A DNA stretch of 64,000 nt from Bacillota bacterium (GTDB lineage: Bacteria; Bacillota; Clostridia; DSM-8532): positions 20,889 to 84,888 of the forward strand of contig JAEXRM010000117.1 of the NCBI GenBank assembly GCA_023440865.1, read 5' to 3'. The translations under genes and the position numbers were made by a program. Under the pieces are notes generated by a model, which saw nothing but the letters and a program-made list of their open reading frames with translations, searched no databases and was not told the origin of the DNA. This document shows positions 35,609-43,745 of this stretch, piece after piece. Positions within the stretch are counted from its first letter, which is position 1, and each line of letters starts with the position of its first letter.

Positions 35609-36745
35609 TCAGCGTGCCGCGGGAACACGCGTCTTGTCGAACAGGTCTGCCAGCTCGGCCTCGGAAAAGGGGACGGGGGTATTTGCCGCGTTCTTCGCGC
35701 CAACGGTGTCCCGGGCGTAGGCGGCTGTTTCCTGTCGCGGCATCCGTTCCGTCGCCCCGAACAGGGAGCGCAGGAACTGATTGCATGCCTCTCGCGTCTC
35801 GAACCCGAGATACGCCATCACCTCCCGGATGCGGTCGGGCGCCTTCTGGGCAATTGCATCAAGATAAGCGGGCATCAGCAGGCCGTTTGCGAGTCCATGG
35901 TCGAGGTTTCGGGCCAGTGTGAGGCAATAGCCCATGGAATGAAGCAGCGTTGTTCCTGTTTGCGCGATCGTGATGCCGGCATGCATCGAGCCCAGCAGCG
36001 ATGCCTCGCGCACGGAGGATGGCACCTCTGCCGGCGCGCAGCCCAGTGCGCGCAAGCGCGCCAGTTCACGCAACACGCCGGTCATGGCCCGCATGCCCAG
36101 GATGGCGTGCGGCTCCGACAAGGGGGTGCCCCGGTTTGCAAGATATCCCTCGAGGGCATGCGACAGCGCGTCGACGGCCGTGTTCACCGTCGTATCCCAG
36201 GGGAGGGTTCGCAGATAGGCGGCATCGAGGAAGGCCAGACGCGGGAAGAGCGGTGTGCCGCCCATGCTGCGTTTCGTACGGGTGCGACGGTCGATGAGGA
36301 CCGCATAGGGTGTCACCTCGCTGCCGGTTCCGGCGGTGGTCGGCACGCAGACGATGGGGAGGGTCGTGTCCGGATACTTGCCGCAAAAGAGCGCGTCATC
36401 GTCGCAATCGTCCGTCATGAGGACTGCGGCTGCCTTGGCGGCATCGAGCGGGGATCCGCCGCCGATGCCGATGACAAAATCGGCACCGCACGATCGGCCT
36501 GTTCTCGCGGCGTCGCGGATGGTTTCGATGCAAGGGTTCGGTTCAATGCCGTCGAAGAGGGTGAAGAGGATGCCCTGTGCGGAGAGGGCGGTCTCGATAT
36601 CGCGCAGCGCGCCGCACATGCGGGCTGAAGCGCCGCCCGTGACGATGAGCGCATGACGGCCGAGCGGAGCCAGTAGCGGCGCGTTGCTGACGACACACCC
36701 GTTGCCGGCAAGGATGCGGGTTGGCATGAAAAAGGATGCGGCCAT
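35609..36745 (-). CDS. Iron-containing (group III) alcohol dehydrogenase
   Basis: A 378-residue Fe-ADH. The NAD(P) site is seen in IGIGGGSPLDAAKA and PTTAGTGSEVTPYAV, and the metal ligands are in AVDALSHALEGYL (Asp, His), LLHSMGY (His) and NLDHGLANG (His). The length is the family norm. GGAGGAG lies just upstream of ATG on the minus strand, and a good promoter is at 36889-36917. Substrate could be butanol, propanediol, lactaldehyde or similar; sequence alone cannot tell. Confidence 0.9.
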   Translation of the reverse strand: MAASFFMPTRILAGNGCVVSNAPLLAPLGRHALIVTGGASARMCGALRDIETALSAQGILFTLFDGIEPNPCIETIRDAARTGRSCGADFVIGIGGGSPLDAAKAAAVLMTDDCDDDALFCGKYPDTTLPIVCVPTTAGTGSEVTPYAVLIDRRTRTKRSMGGTPLFPRLAFLDAAYLRTLPWDTTVNTAVDALSHALEGYLANRGTPLSEPHAILGMRAMTGVLRELARLRALGCAPAEVPSSVREASLLGSMHAGITIAQTGTTLLHSMGYCLTLARNLDHGLANGLLMPAYLDAIAQKAPDRIREVMAYLGFETREACNQFLRSLFGATERMPRQETAAYARDTVGAKNAANTPVPFSEAELADLFDKTRVPAAR

Positions 36746-36888
36746 GTTCTCCTCCTGTCTTCATCCGGCGCGGCGGCAGCATGGACCCGTACGGCCGTTG
36801 CGGTGCCTCGGCCCATGTCGCCACGCCGGGGTTGCGGTTTCTGCGTGCAGCACCGTCGATGCGGGGATGTGCGCGCATTCCTTGGAAC

Positions 36889-36917
36889 AGTATCGCCATC
36901 CCGCGAGCCGATGTCAA
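36889..36917 (-). promoter_or_regulatory. Promoter of the Fe-ADH gene (minus strand)
   Basis: On the minus strand TTGACA (36917-36912), a 17-base spacer and GATACT (36894-36889). It points to the dehydrogenase start at 36745. Confidence 0.65.
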
Positions 36918-36966
36918 CGGAGCGGGAGGATCAGAGGCCAGACACGACAGCCAACATGGATTTCGG

Positions 36967-36980
36967 TGAATATTTATACA
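36967..36980 (+). promoter_or_regulatory. ARG-box-like palindrome
   Basis: TGAATATTTATACA resembles the ArgR/AhrC operator (TGAATAATTATTCA type). It lies about 70 bases before the -35 of the amino-acid transporter promoter, further than a typical single repressor site, so the call is tentative. No argR gene is in the window. Confidence 0.3.
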
Positions 36981-37037
36981 AATGCAGGCAATATGAAGGC
37001 GGACTTGCAAAAAAACGACGAAAACGCATCGATTCGC

Positions 37038-37066
37038 TTGACGCGGGGCATATGGCCCAATATAAT
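37038..37066 (+). promoter_or_regulatory. Promoter of the amino-acid ABC transporter operon
   Basis: TTGACG (37038-37043), a 17-base spacer and a perfect TATAAT (37061-37066). Transcription would start near 37073, about 55 bases before the binding-protein gene. The rest of the 381-base gap between the dehydrogenase and this operon holds only the two regulatory sites listed separately. Confidence 0.85.
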
Positions 37067-37126
37067 CGAGATATTCTATAGAGCAACGGTGGCCGGTGTT
37101 CCCGCCGGCCCGCGAAGGAGAACGAC

Positions 37127-37948
37127 ATGAAGAAGAGCTCGCTTGTCAAAACGCTTGCGCTCGTCCTCGCCCTTGCATTCCTGTTTGCTTCCTGCGGATC
37201 CGCCACAACGGCCTCCGGCAAGAAGACACTCAAGGACGGCATCCTGACCATCGGCCTGGATGACAATTATCCGCCGATGGAGTTCCATGATGAAAAGAAT
37301 GATCTTGTTGGCTTCGACATCGACCTGGCGAACGCCATCGGCGAGAAGATGGGGTTGAAGGTCGAGTTCGTTCCGATTGCGTGGGACGGCATCTTCGAAG
37401 CGCTGAAGACCGATCGCTATGACATGATCATGTCTGCGGTCAGCATGACGCCCGAGCGGCTGGAGAACTTCGAGTTCACCAAGCCCTACCTGGCGAACGG
37501 CCAGGTCATCGTCGGCAAGCCGGGCGACACCACCATCAAGAGCGCCAAGGACCTCGCCGGCAAGAAGGTGGGCGTGCAGACGAACACAACCGCCGACACC
37601 GCCTGCGTCAAGTACATCGAGACCGAGAAGATCGATTTCGAGCTCACCCGCTACGACGACATCATCCAGACCTTTGAGGCGATGAACGCCAACCGCATCG
37701 ACTACATCGTCGTCGATTACGCCGTGGCCATCGACTACCAGACAAAGCACCCGGACCTGTACTACATCACCGGCGCCCAGCTGACGAACGAGCCCATCGC
37801 CGTCTGCTTCAAGAAGGGGAACACCGCGCTGCGCGACGAAGTGCAGAAGGCCATCGACGGTGTCCGCAAAGACGGCAAGCTGGCTGAATTCTCCAAGAAG
37901 TGGTTCCAGGAAGACTACACCAGCAATATCGACGAGAAGCTGTATTGA
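37127..37948 (+). CDS. Amino-acid ABC transporter substrate-binding lipoprotein
   Basis: A 273-residue family-3 extracellular solute-binding protein. The signal peptide ends with the lipobox FASCGS (acylated Cys near residue 24). The binding domain shows LTIGLDDNYPPMEFHDEKND, GFDIDLANAIGEKMG, DMIMSAVSMTPER and the domain-swap region GKKVGVQTNTTA, all typical of polar amino-acid binders. ATG 37127 has AAGGAG upstream. Permease and ATPase follow. Substrate could be a basic or neutral polar amino acid; arginine is hinted at only by the ARG-box-like site. Confidence 0.92.
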   Translation: MKKSSLVKTLALVLALAFLFASCGSATTASGKKTLKDGILTIGLDDNYPPMEFHDEKNDLVGFDIDLANAIGEKMGLKVEFVPIAWDGIFEALKTDRYDMIMSAVSMTPERLENFEFTKPYLANGQVIVGKPGDTTIKSAKDLAGKKVGVQTNTTADTACVKYIETEKIDFELTRYDDIIQTFEAMNANRIDYIVVDYAVAIDYQTKHPDLYYITGAQLTNEPIAVCFKKGNTALRDEVQKAIDGVRKDGKLAEFSKKWFQEDYTSNIDEKLY

Positions 37949-37973
37949 TCGGCTCTCCCGGCAGGGTGACCAG

Positions 37974-38008
37974 GGGTGTCCTTCGGCTTGGGCCGGAGGA
38001 CACCCTTT
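37974..38008 (+). other. Hairpin between binding protein and permease genes
   Basis: GGGTGTCC (37974-37981) pairs with GGACACCC (37998-38005), with a small inner stem, followed by only three T residues. It may act as a leaky terminator that keeps permease below binding-protein levels. Confidence 0.55.
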
Positions 38009-38059
38009 CGCCTTGCAGGCGCGATGGCCGACACATCACCTGGTGAGGAGTGCGAATCC

Positions 38060-38707
38060 ATGGAGCGTATCCTGGCTACCATGCCCGACCTGATCAAGGC
38101 AACCGGCATGACCCTGTCCCTGACCGTCGCGAGCATCATCGTCGGCGTGTTGCTCGGACTCGCGCTCGCTTTCGGGCGCATGGCGAAGAACAAGATCATC
38201 CGCGGCGTGACATGGACCTACATCTGGATCTTCCGTGGCACGCCGATGCTGATGCAGATTTTCTTCATCTACTTCGTGCTGCCGAAGGTCGTCCCCTCGC
38301 TGATGACCAGCGGCTTCAACACAGCCGTCATCGCGCTGGGGCTCAATTCGGCCGCCTATCTCGCCGAGATCATCCGGGCGGCCATCCAGTCGATCGACAA
38401 GGGGCAGTTCGAGGCCTCCAAGGCGCTTGGGATGAGCACTTCGCTCGCCATGCGCCGCATCATCGTGCCCCAGTCCATCCGCCGCATGCTGCCGCCGTTC
38501 GGCAATGAGTTCATCATGCTGCTCAAGGATACTTCCCTGGTATCCGCCATCGGCCTGACGGAGATCCTCAAGATCGCAAAGCAGATGACTTCAGCGACGG
38601 GCGATGCCATTTTCTATCTGCCGACGGCCGCCATCTATCTGTTGCTCACCACCATCTTCACCTTTGTGTTTGAAAAGCTGGAAAAGAAGTATTCCATCTA
38701 CGAATAA
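38060..38707 (+). CDS. Amino-acid ABC transporter permease (His/Glu/Gln/Arg family)
   Basis: A 215-residue permease with about five transmembrane helices. FRGTPMLMQIFFIYFVLPK and the EAA loop EASKALGMSTSLAMRRIIVP with NEFIMLLKDTSLVSAIG are hallmarks of the HEAT-type permeases. ATG 38060 is chosen because GAGGAG lies about 9 bases upstream; an upstream ATG lacks a ribosome site. As the only permease gene in the set it probably acts as a homodimer. Confidence 0.93.
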   Translation: MERILATMPDLIKATGMTLSLTVASIIVGVLLGLALAFGRMAKNKIIRGVTWTYIWIFRGTPMLMQIFFIYFVLPKVVPSLMTSGFNTAVIALGLNSAAYLAEIIRAAIQSIDKGQFEASKALGMSTSLAMRRIIVPQSIRRMLPPFGNEFIMLLKDTSLVSAIGLTEILKIAKQMTSATGDAIFYLPTAAIYLLLTTIFTFVFEKLEKKYSIYE

Positions 38708-38797
38708 GCAAGGGGTGTCATCCGGATGCACCCGATGACCTGCGCGGCGTTTGCGGCGCGGCAGGCGGGTACCGGAGGAATGCCGCGGAGGTCGCGC

Positions 38798-39559
38798 ATG
38801 CAGGGCATGATCGAACTGACAAACATCCACAAGTCCTTCGGCACCCTGGAAGTGCTCAAGGGCATCGATCTGACGGTCTCAAAAGGCGAGGTGGTCTGCG
38901 TCATCGGCCCCAGCGGATCCGGCAAGAGCACGCTGCTGCGTTGCATCAACCATCTGGAGCGCATTACGACCGGCAGGATCCTCATCGACGGCGAGGTGAT
39001 GGACGAGCGCAAGGAAGGCCACGATCTGCACAAGATCTCCATGACCAAGGTGCTGTCGCTGTGCACCGAGGTCGGCATGGTGTTCCAGCGCTTCAACCTG
39101 TTTCCCCACATGACTGCGCTGCAGAATGTCATGGAGGCGCCGGTCCAGGTCAAGAAGGTGCCCCGGGCGCAGGCCATGGAGGAAGCGCGTGAACTGCTGC
39201 GCAAGGTGGGGCTCGAGGACAAGTTCGATGAATATCCGTCCCGTCTGTCCGGCGGACAACAGCAGCGCGTCGCCATTGCGCGCGCGCTGGCGATGAAGCC
39301 CAAGGTGATGCTGTTTGACGAGCCCACCTCCGCGCTCGATCCCGAACTGGTCGGCGAGGTGCTCGAGGTCATGAAGGGGTTGGCGCAGGATCACATGACC
39401 ATGATCGTCGTCACCCATGAGATGGGTTTCGCGCGCGATGTGGCCAACCGCGTCATCTTCATGGACGAGGGGCATATCATCGAGGAATCCTCGCCCGAGG
39501 AGATTTTCACCAACCCGAAGCAGGAACGCACCAAGGCGTTCCTCTCCAGGGTTCTGTAA
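38798..39559 (+). CDS. Amino-acid ABC transporter ATPase
   Basis: A 253-residue ATPase with Walker A GPSGSGKSTLLRCINHLE, signature LSGGQQQRVAIARALAM, Walker B VMLFDEPTSALDPELVGEVL and the switch His in VVTHEMGFARDVA. These are the GlnQ/ArtP group features. GGAGG precedes ATG 38798 by 6 bases; ATG 38807 is a second possibility. It completes the binding protein-permease-ATPase operon. Confidence 0.93.
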   Translation: MQGMIELTNIHKSFGTLEVLKGIDLTVSKGEVVCVIGPSGSGKSTLLRCINHLERITTGRILIDGEVMDERKEGHDLHKISMTKVLSLCTEVGMVFQRFNLFPHMTALQNVMEAPVQVKKVPRAQAMEEARELLRKVGLEDKFDEYPSRLSGGQQQRVAIARALAMKPKVMLFDEPTSALDPELVGEVLEVMKGLAQDHMTMIVVTHEMGFARDVANRVIFMDEGHIIEESSPEEIFTNPKQERTKAFLSRVL

Positions 39560-39593
39560 GCGCCGCTCAATCCGATCCCATGTGGAGTTTTGC

Positions 39594-40634
39594 ATGAGAA
39601 CATCCCTCAAGGCCGATCTGGCGATCCTCAGCATCACGGTGATCTGGGGATCGTCTTTCATCATCATGAAAAATGTCGTGGAGGAGGTGGGCGTGTTCGC
39701 CTACCTCACCATGCGATTCACCGTGGCCGCCATGCTCCTGGCGCTGCTGTTCCGCCGCCAGATCCGCGACGTCCGGCGGCGTGACGTGTTCCATGGCGGC
39801 GTCATCGGGCTGCTGCTGTTCCTGGGCATGGCGCTGCAGGTGGCGGGCCTTCGGTACACAGCCGCTTCCACAAGCGCCTTTGTGACGGGGTTGAATGTGG
39901 TCATGGTGCCCATCCTCTCCGCCGTGCTGCTGCGGAAGCAGCCGCCCGCCCGCGCCGTTGCCGGCGTGGCGATGGCCACCGTGGGCCTGTTTGTGCTCAC
40001 CGGGGGGCTCTCCCAGGGGTGGAACAGGGGGGACACGCTCACGCTGCTGTGTGCGCTGTGCTTCGCCCTGCAGATCATCTTCATCGACAAGTTCAACACC
40101 GAGACCGACCCGCGTCTCAACGCGGTGCTGCAGATGGTGACTGCGGCGCTGCTGTACGCGGGAACCTGGCTGCTGTTTGAGCGCGGCACCGTGCACTTTT
40201 CCTGGCGTGTGGTGCTGACGGTGCTGTATACGGGTGCGCTCGGCACCGCCTTCGCGTTCGGGGTGCAGACGGTCGCGCAAAAGTACACCTCACCCACCCG
40301 CACCGCGCTGATCATTGCCTGCGAGCCGGTCTTCGGGGCCATCTTCGCACTGCTCGTGCCCGGAACCGATGGAGAAACCGAGCGGCTGACCATGCCGCTG
40401 GTCATCGGTTCGATGCTGGTGCTGGGCGGCATGGTGCTCGCCGAGTTCCAGGGCGGGGGCACACAGGCCGCGCGGCATGATGCCGATGGCGGATCGACAG
40501 GCCTTGCGGCGGATGCGCGACCGGATGAAGGAGCGGTCGTCCAGACGGCGGACGCGCAACCGGATGACCGTCCGGCAACCCGCGCGGCGGATGCGGTGTC
40601 CGATGCCGCTGCGGATGTGGATGTGATGTCATAG
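39594..40634 (+). CDS. EamA/DMT-family transporter
   Basis: A 346-residue drug/metabolite transporter with ten hydrophobic helices in two EamA repeats (WGSSFIIMKNVVEEVG opens the first; the second half contains GVQTVAQKYTSPTRTALI and CEPVFGAIFALLVPG). ATG 39594 has GGAG upstream, 35 bases after the ABC ATPase, so it may share its transcript. The last 50 residues form an Ala/Asp/Pro-rich soluble tail with repeated ADA-x-PD units, which is unusual for this family. Substrate unknown, often amino acids or metabolites. Confidence 0.88.
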   Translation: MRTSLKADLAILSITVIWGSSFIIMKNVVEEVGVFAYLTMRFTVAAMLLALLFRRQIRDVRRRDVFHGGVIGLLLFLGMALQVAGLRYTAASTSAFVTGLNVVMVPILSAVLLRKQPPARAVAGVAMATVGLFVLTGGLSQGWNRGDTLTLLCALCFALQIIFIDKFNTETDPRLNAVLQMVTAALLYAGTWLLFERGTVHFSWRVVLTVLYTGALGTAFAFGVQTVAQKYTSPTRTALIIACEPVFGAIFALLVPGTDGETERLTMPLVIGSMLVLGGMVLAEFQGGGTQAARHDADGGSTGLAADARPDEGAVVQTADAQPDDRPATRAADAVSDAAADVDVMS

Positions 40635-40683
40635 CCGGGTCCCGCGCACACATATCTTGGCTCATGCCTGTCATCCAATTGAA

Positions 40684-40737
40684 ATGCCTCATTCGTTATG
40701 CCACGCACCCTCCGTGCCGATACAAACCATGAGGCAT
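40684..40737 (+). repeat. Inverted repeat before the first SLH gene
   Basis: ATGCCTCAT (40684-40692) and ATGAGGCAT (40729-40737) are perfect inverted arms 36 bases apart, in the 154-base gap before the SLH gene. It could be a loop-type operator or an RNA stem; there is no T-tract. No good promoter was identified in the gap. Confidence 0.45.
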
Positions 40738-40788
40738 GTTGACGGCTGCCGTCCTCATGCCGTCACGGAAGGAACGGAGGACCCATTC

Positions 40789-43734
40789 TTGCGCACAATA
40801 GGGAAACGGGCGGGCGCGGCCGCGCTTGTCCTGGTCTTGGTCATTGCGGCGGTTGTGCCGCTTGCGGCGGCGGCTGTGCCGGAGACGCCCACCCGGATGT
40901 TCACGGGAACGGAACGGGCCGCCGCGTTGCTGGCGAACCTTGATTTCACCGATGTCCGCGCTTCGAACTCGTATGCCCGCGAAGCCGTCTGGGAAACCGG
41001 CGCGCTCGAGCTCATGAAGGGGTATGGCGCCAAGCGGTTCGGGCTGGGCGACACGCTGTCGGTCGAGCAGGCGCTGGCCATCGCCTATGTGGCGGCCGGC
41101 CGCGAGGCGGAGGCCCAGGCGGCCGCCGAAACCCTGGATGCGGCCCGTGCGGCCGATGCCAAGCTGTATCCGGCGCCGAGGATGTGGTCGGACGGATATG
41201 TCCAGCTGGCGTTCAACGACGGTCTGCTTACCCAGGCGCAATACGCTGACGCCCTGCAGACGGACCAGCTGGTGCTGACAGGGGAGAACTTCCAGCGGAA
41301 GGCCTCCGTCACCCGGGAGGACATGGCGTACTATCTGGCGGGGACGCTCGGACTCACCCCCCTCTATCCGCAGACCAGCCTGTTCAACGCCTATGCCGAC
41401 TGGCAGACGGCGAACCCCGTGCGCATTCCCGCCATCGAGGCGATGCTGCAGAACAGGGTCATGCACGGCGACGCCAACGGCCGTTTCCGCCCGAAGGGGT
41501 ATCTTACCCGCGCGGAAGCGGCGCAAATGCTGCAGAATGCCGAGCCGGTGCTCTTTCCAAAGCTTGGATTGTCCAAGTTCAAGGGCGTCGTGGAGGGCAT
41601 CGACCGCTCCGAGGACAACACCACCGGCGTGCTCGTCAACGAGCGCACTGTCCGTATCCGGAACACAGACGGATCGCTGCATGTGCTGACCCTTCGGGAA
41701 CCGGCCGCTGCGATCGCGACGAACCGCAACGAGCTCACGGGTGCCAGCGTGCTGCGCGTTTCAGACACCATCGTGTCCGCCGGAGGCGTGCCACGGTCCG
41801 GAGCGGTGCTTGCCGTCGGTCAGCAGGTCCTGTATGTGGCGGACTCGTCCGACCAGGTGCCCTACATGCAGGTGCTTGCCGGAACGGACAAGACCATCCT
41901 GCTGGGCCGTGTGAAGGCGATCGACGGCACCACCCGCGCCATGACCTTCCAACCGTATCAGGAGCTGCCGTTCGCCGATCTGAGGCTGGTCGACCAGGAG
42001 ACCATCCGTCGCATGGAAACGGGAACCGACACCATCCGCCACATCGTGAGCAGTGGTGCGAGGATCTATTCCGGCGAGGCGCAGATGACGCTGGCGGCTG
42101 TCGAGCCGGAGACACATGCGATCATTGTTGTGGAAGGCGGCCTGATCACCTACATCGAACCCGTGAATCTCGACCTGCTCCAGCAGGATGGTGTCGTGGG
42201 CGGCATCATCGCCGATGTGAACGCTTCGCTGGGTTATGTGACGCTGTACGCGGCGGATGGATCCGGCCTTGCCTCCGGCATTGACAATGGGTTTGCGGGA
42301 CTGCGCAATTATCCGCTCGCGCCCGGTGTCGCGGTGACGCGCGACGGGCTGCCGGCAACGGTTGACGCGCTGCTCCCCGGTGACAGCGTATTTCTCCGGC
42401 TTGATGACGGGGGCGCCGTGGTTGCCGCGGGTGCCGCGAATGACCATGAGGCCGTGTATGGGACCGTGACGAAGAAAGGTGCCGCCACGCTGACGCTGAT
42501 CGATGGGCACGGTGCGGCACGCACATACGCCGTCGCCGCCGCGGTGCCGGTGTATCGCGACGGGCTGCCGACAGACCGGAGCGCCATTGCCGTGGGGGAT
42601 CGCGTCCGCCTGCTCGTGCAGAGCAGCGGGGCGAACACCTCCGTCTCGGAGATCAGGCTTGAGCGGGATCCGACGCAGGTTGTGAATCTCTATCGCGGCA
42701 CCTATGTCTGGTACGATCCGCTCCGGCGTCAAATCGCCGTCTCGGGCGCCCAGACCTTCACCGGCGGCCGGTGGCTGGCCGCCCCGCAGCTGGGTGCGAC
42801 GGCATTCACGCTGGCATCCGATTATGCGGGCTCCCTGCCGCCAGAGCGTGCTGCCGGCACCGCCTACTTCGCCGTGACCGAGGATGCGGGCGGCTCCGAG
42901 CGCGTCGCCGCCCTGGCGATCCGTGCCGCCGACCGGTTCGAGAAGGTGTATGACGATACCATCGCCACCACCTCGGTCGATGGATCCACCTTCAGCATGA
43001 ACGGCAGCGCCCAGGCCTTCACGGCGGATGCCGGCACACTCGTCGTCAAGGATGGCCGGCTTGTGTCCGCCGCCGCGCTGCTGCCGGACCAGCGGGCACG
43101 ACTGTCCGCGGGCCGGGACGGGACGACGGGAAGGATGCTTGCGGATGTGGTCGTCGCCCAGACTCCGACCGGCGCGGAAGGGCTCTCCGTCTACCGCGGA
43201 CGCGTCAGCGACATCACCACGGAAGCGGCGTTCTCGCTTGAGTCCTTTGCACGGCTCGACGGCAATGTCTGGACCTTCTTCAACACGCCCAAAACCTTCT
43301 CGATCCGCAACGACGCCACGCGCCTGCTGTCCGATGGCGGGGTCGCCAGCCTGCGCGGTTTCATCCGGTCGGACTGGGTCGGAACCAGCGTCTACATCCT
43401 GACGGACGGCACCTATGCGGCGGCCATTTCCGATGCGCCGTACGGGGAGATCATCCGCAAGGCGCGTGTCACAGCGGTCAACGGCGCGACCTTCGACGAG
43501 TTCGGTATGCCGCTGACGGAGCCGACCTCCCTTGCCGTGGCGGAAAGCCGGCAGTACGACCCTGTCGGCCATGCGTGGACGGTGGTGGCGGATGGCGAGC
43601 TGACGGTTCCGGGCGACGCGATCGTTGTGCGGCAGGGCAGACAGGCCATGCTTTCGGACATCCGGCCGGGCGATTCGGTCCGCGTGCTGCAGACGGCCGC
43701 AGGCGGCGAGGCCCGCGTGATCCTGGCGGAATAG
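40789..43734 (+). CDS. Large SLH-domain surface protein, N-terminal SLH
   Basis: A secreted protein of 981 residues. The signal peptide (GAAALVLVLVIAAVVPLAAA) is followed by SLH-type segments, the clearest being PAIEAMLQNRVMHGDANGRF with the following YLTRAEAAQML, which anchor proteins to secondary wall polymers. The remaining 700 residues are beta-rich repeats of unknown function with recurring patterns such as VTRDGLPATVDALLPGDSVF and YRDGLPTDRSAIAVGDRVRL. I choose TTG 40789 as the start, because GGAACGGAGG ends 8 bases upstream and the signal peptide then begins properly (LRTIGKRAG); upstream ATGs would add a long hydrophilic leader. It is followed by a second SLH gene 11 bases later. Confidence 0.85.
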   Translation: MRTIGKRAGAAALVLVLVIAAVVPLAAAAVPETPTRMFTGTERAAALLANLDFTDVRASNSYAREAVWETGALELMKGYGAKRFGLGDTLSVEQALAIAYVAAGREAEAQAAAETLDAARAADAKLYPAPRMWSDGYVQLAFNDGLLTQAQYADALQTDQLVLTGENFQRKASVTREDMAYYLAGTLGLTPLYPQTSLFNAYADWQTANPVRIPAIEAMLQNRVMHGDANGRFRPKGYLTRAEAAQMLQNAEPVLFPKLGLSKFKGVVEGIDRSEDNTTGVLVNERTVRIRNTDGSLHVLTLREPAAAIATNRNELTGASVLRVSDTIVSAGGVPRSGAVLAVGQQVLYVADSSDQVPYMQVLAGTDKTILLGRVKAIDGTTRAMTFQPYQELPFADLRLVDQETIRRMETGTDTIRHIVSSGARIYSGEAQMTLAAVEPETHAIIVVEGGLITYIEPVNLDLLQQDGVVGGIIADVNASLGYVTLYAADGSGLASGIDNGFAGLRNYPLAPGVAVTRDGLPATVDALLPGDSVFLRLDDGGAVVAAGAANDHEAVYGTVTKKGAATLTLIDGHGAARTYAVAAAVPVYRDGLPTDRSAIAVGDRVRLLVQSSGANTSVSEIRLERDPTQVVNLYRGTYVWYDPLRRQIAVSGAQTFTGGRWLAAPQLGATAFTLASDYAGSLPPERAAGTAYFAVTEDAGGSERVAALAIRAADRFEKVYDDTIATTSVDGSTFSMNGSAQAFTADAGTLVVKDGRLVSAAALLPDQRARLSAGRDGTTGRMLADVVVAQTPTGAEGLSVYRGRVSDITTEAAFSLESFARLDGNVWTFFNTPKTFSIRNDATRLLSDGGVASLRGFIRSDWVGTSVYILTDGTYAAAISDAPYGEIIRKARVTAVNGATFDEFGMPLTEPTSLAVAESRQYDPVGHAWTVVADGELTVPGDAIVVRQGRQAMLSDIRPGDSVRVLQTAAGGEARVILAE

Positions 43735-43745
43735 GGGGAGATGCC

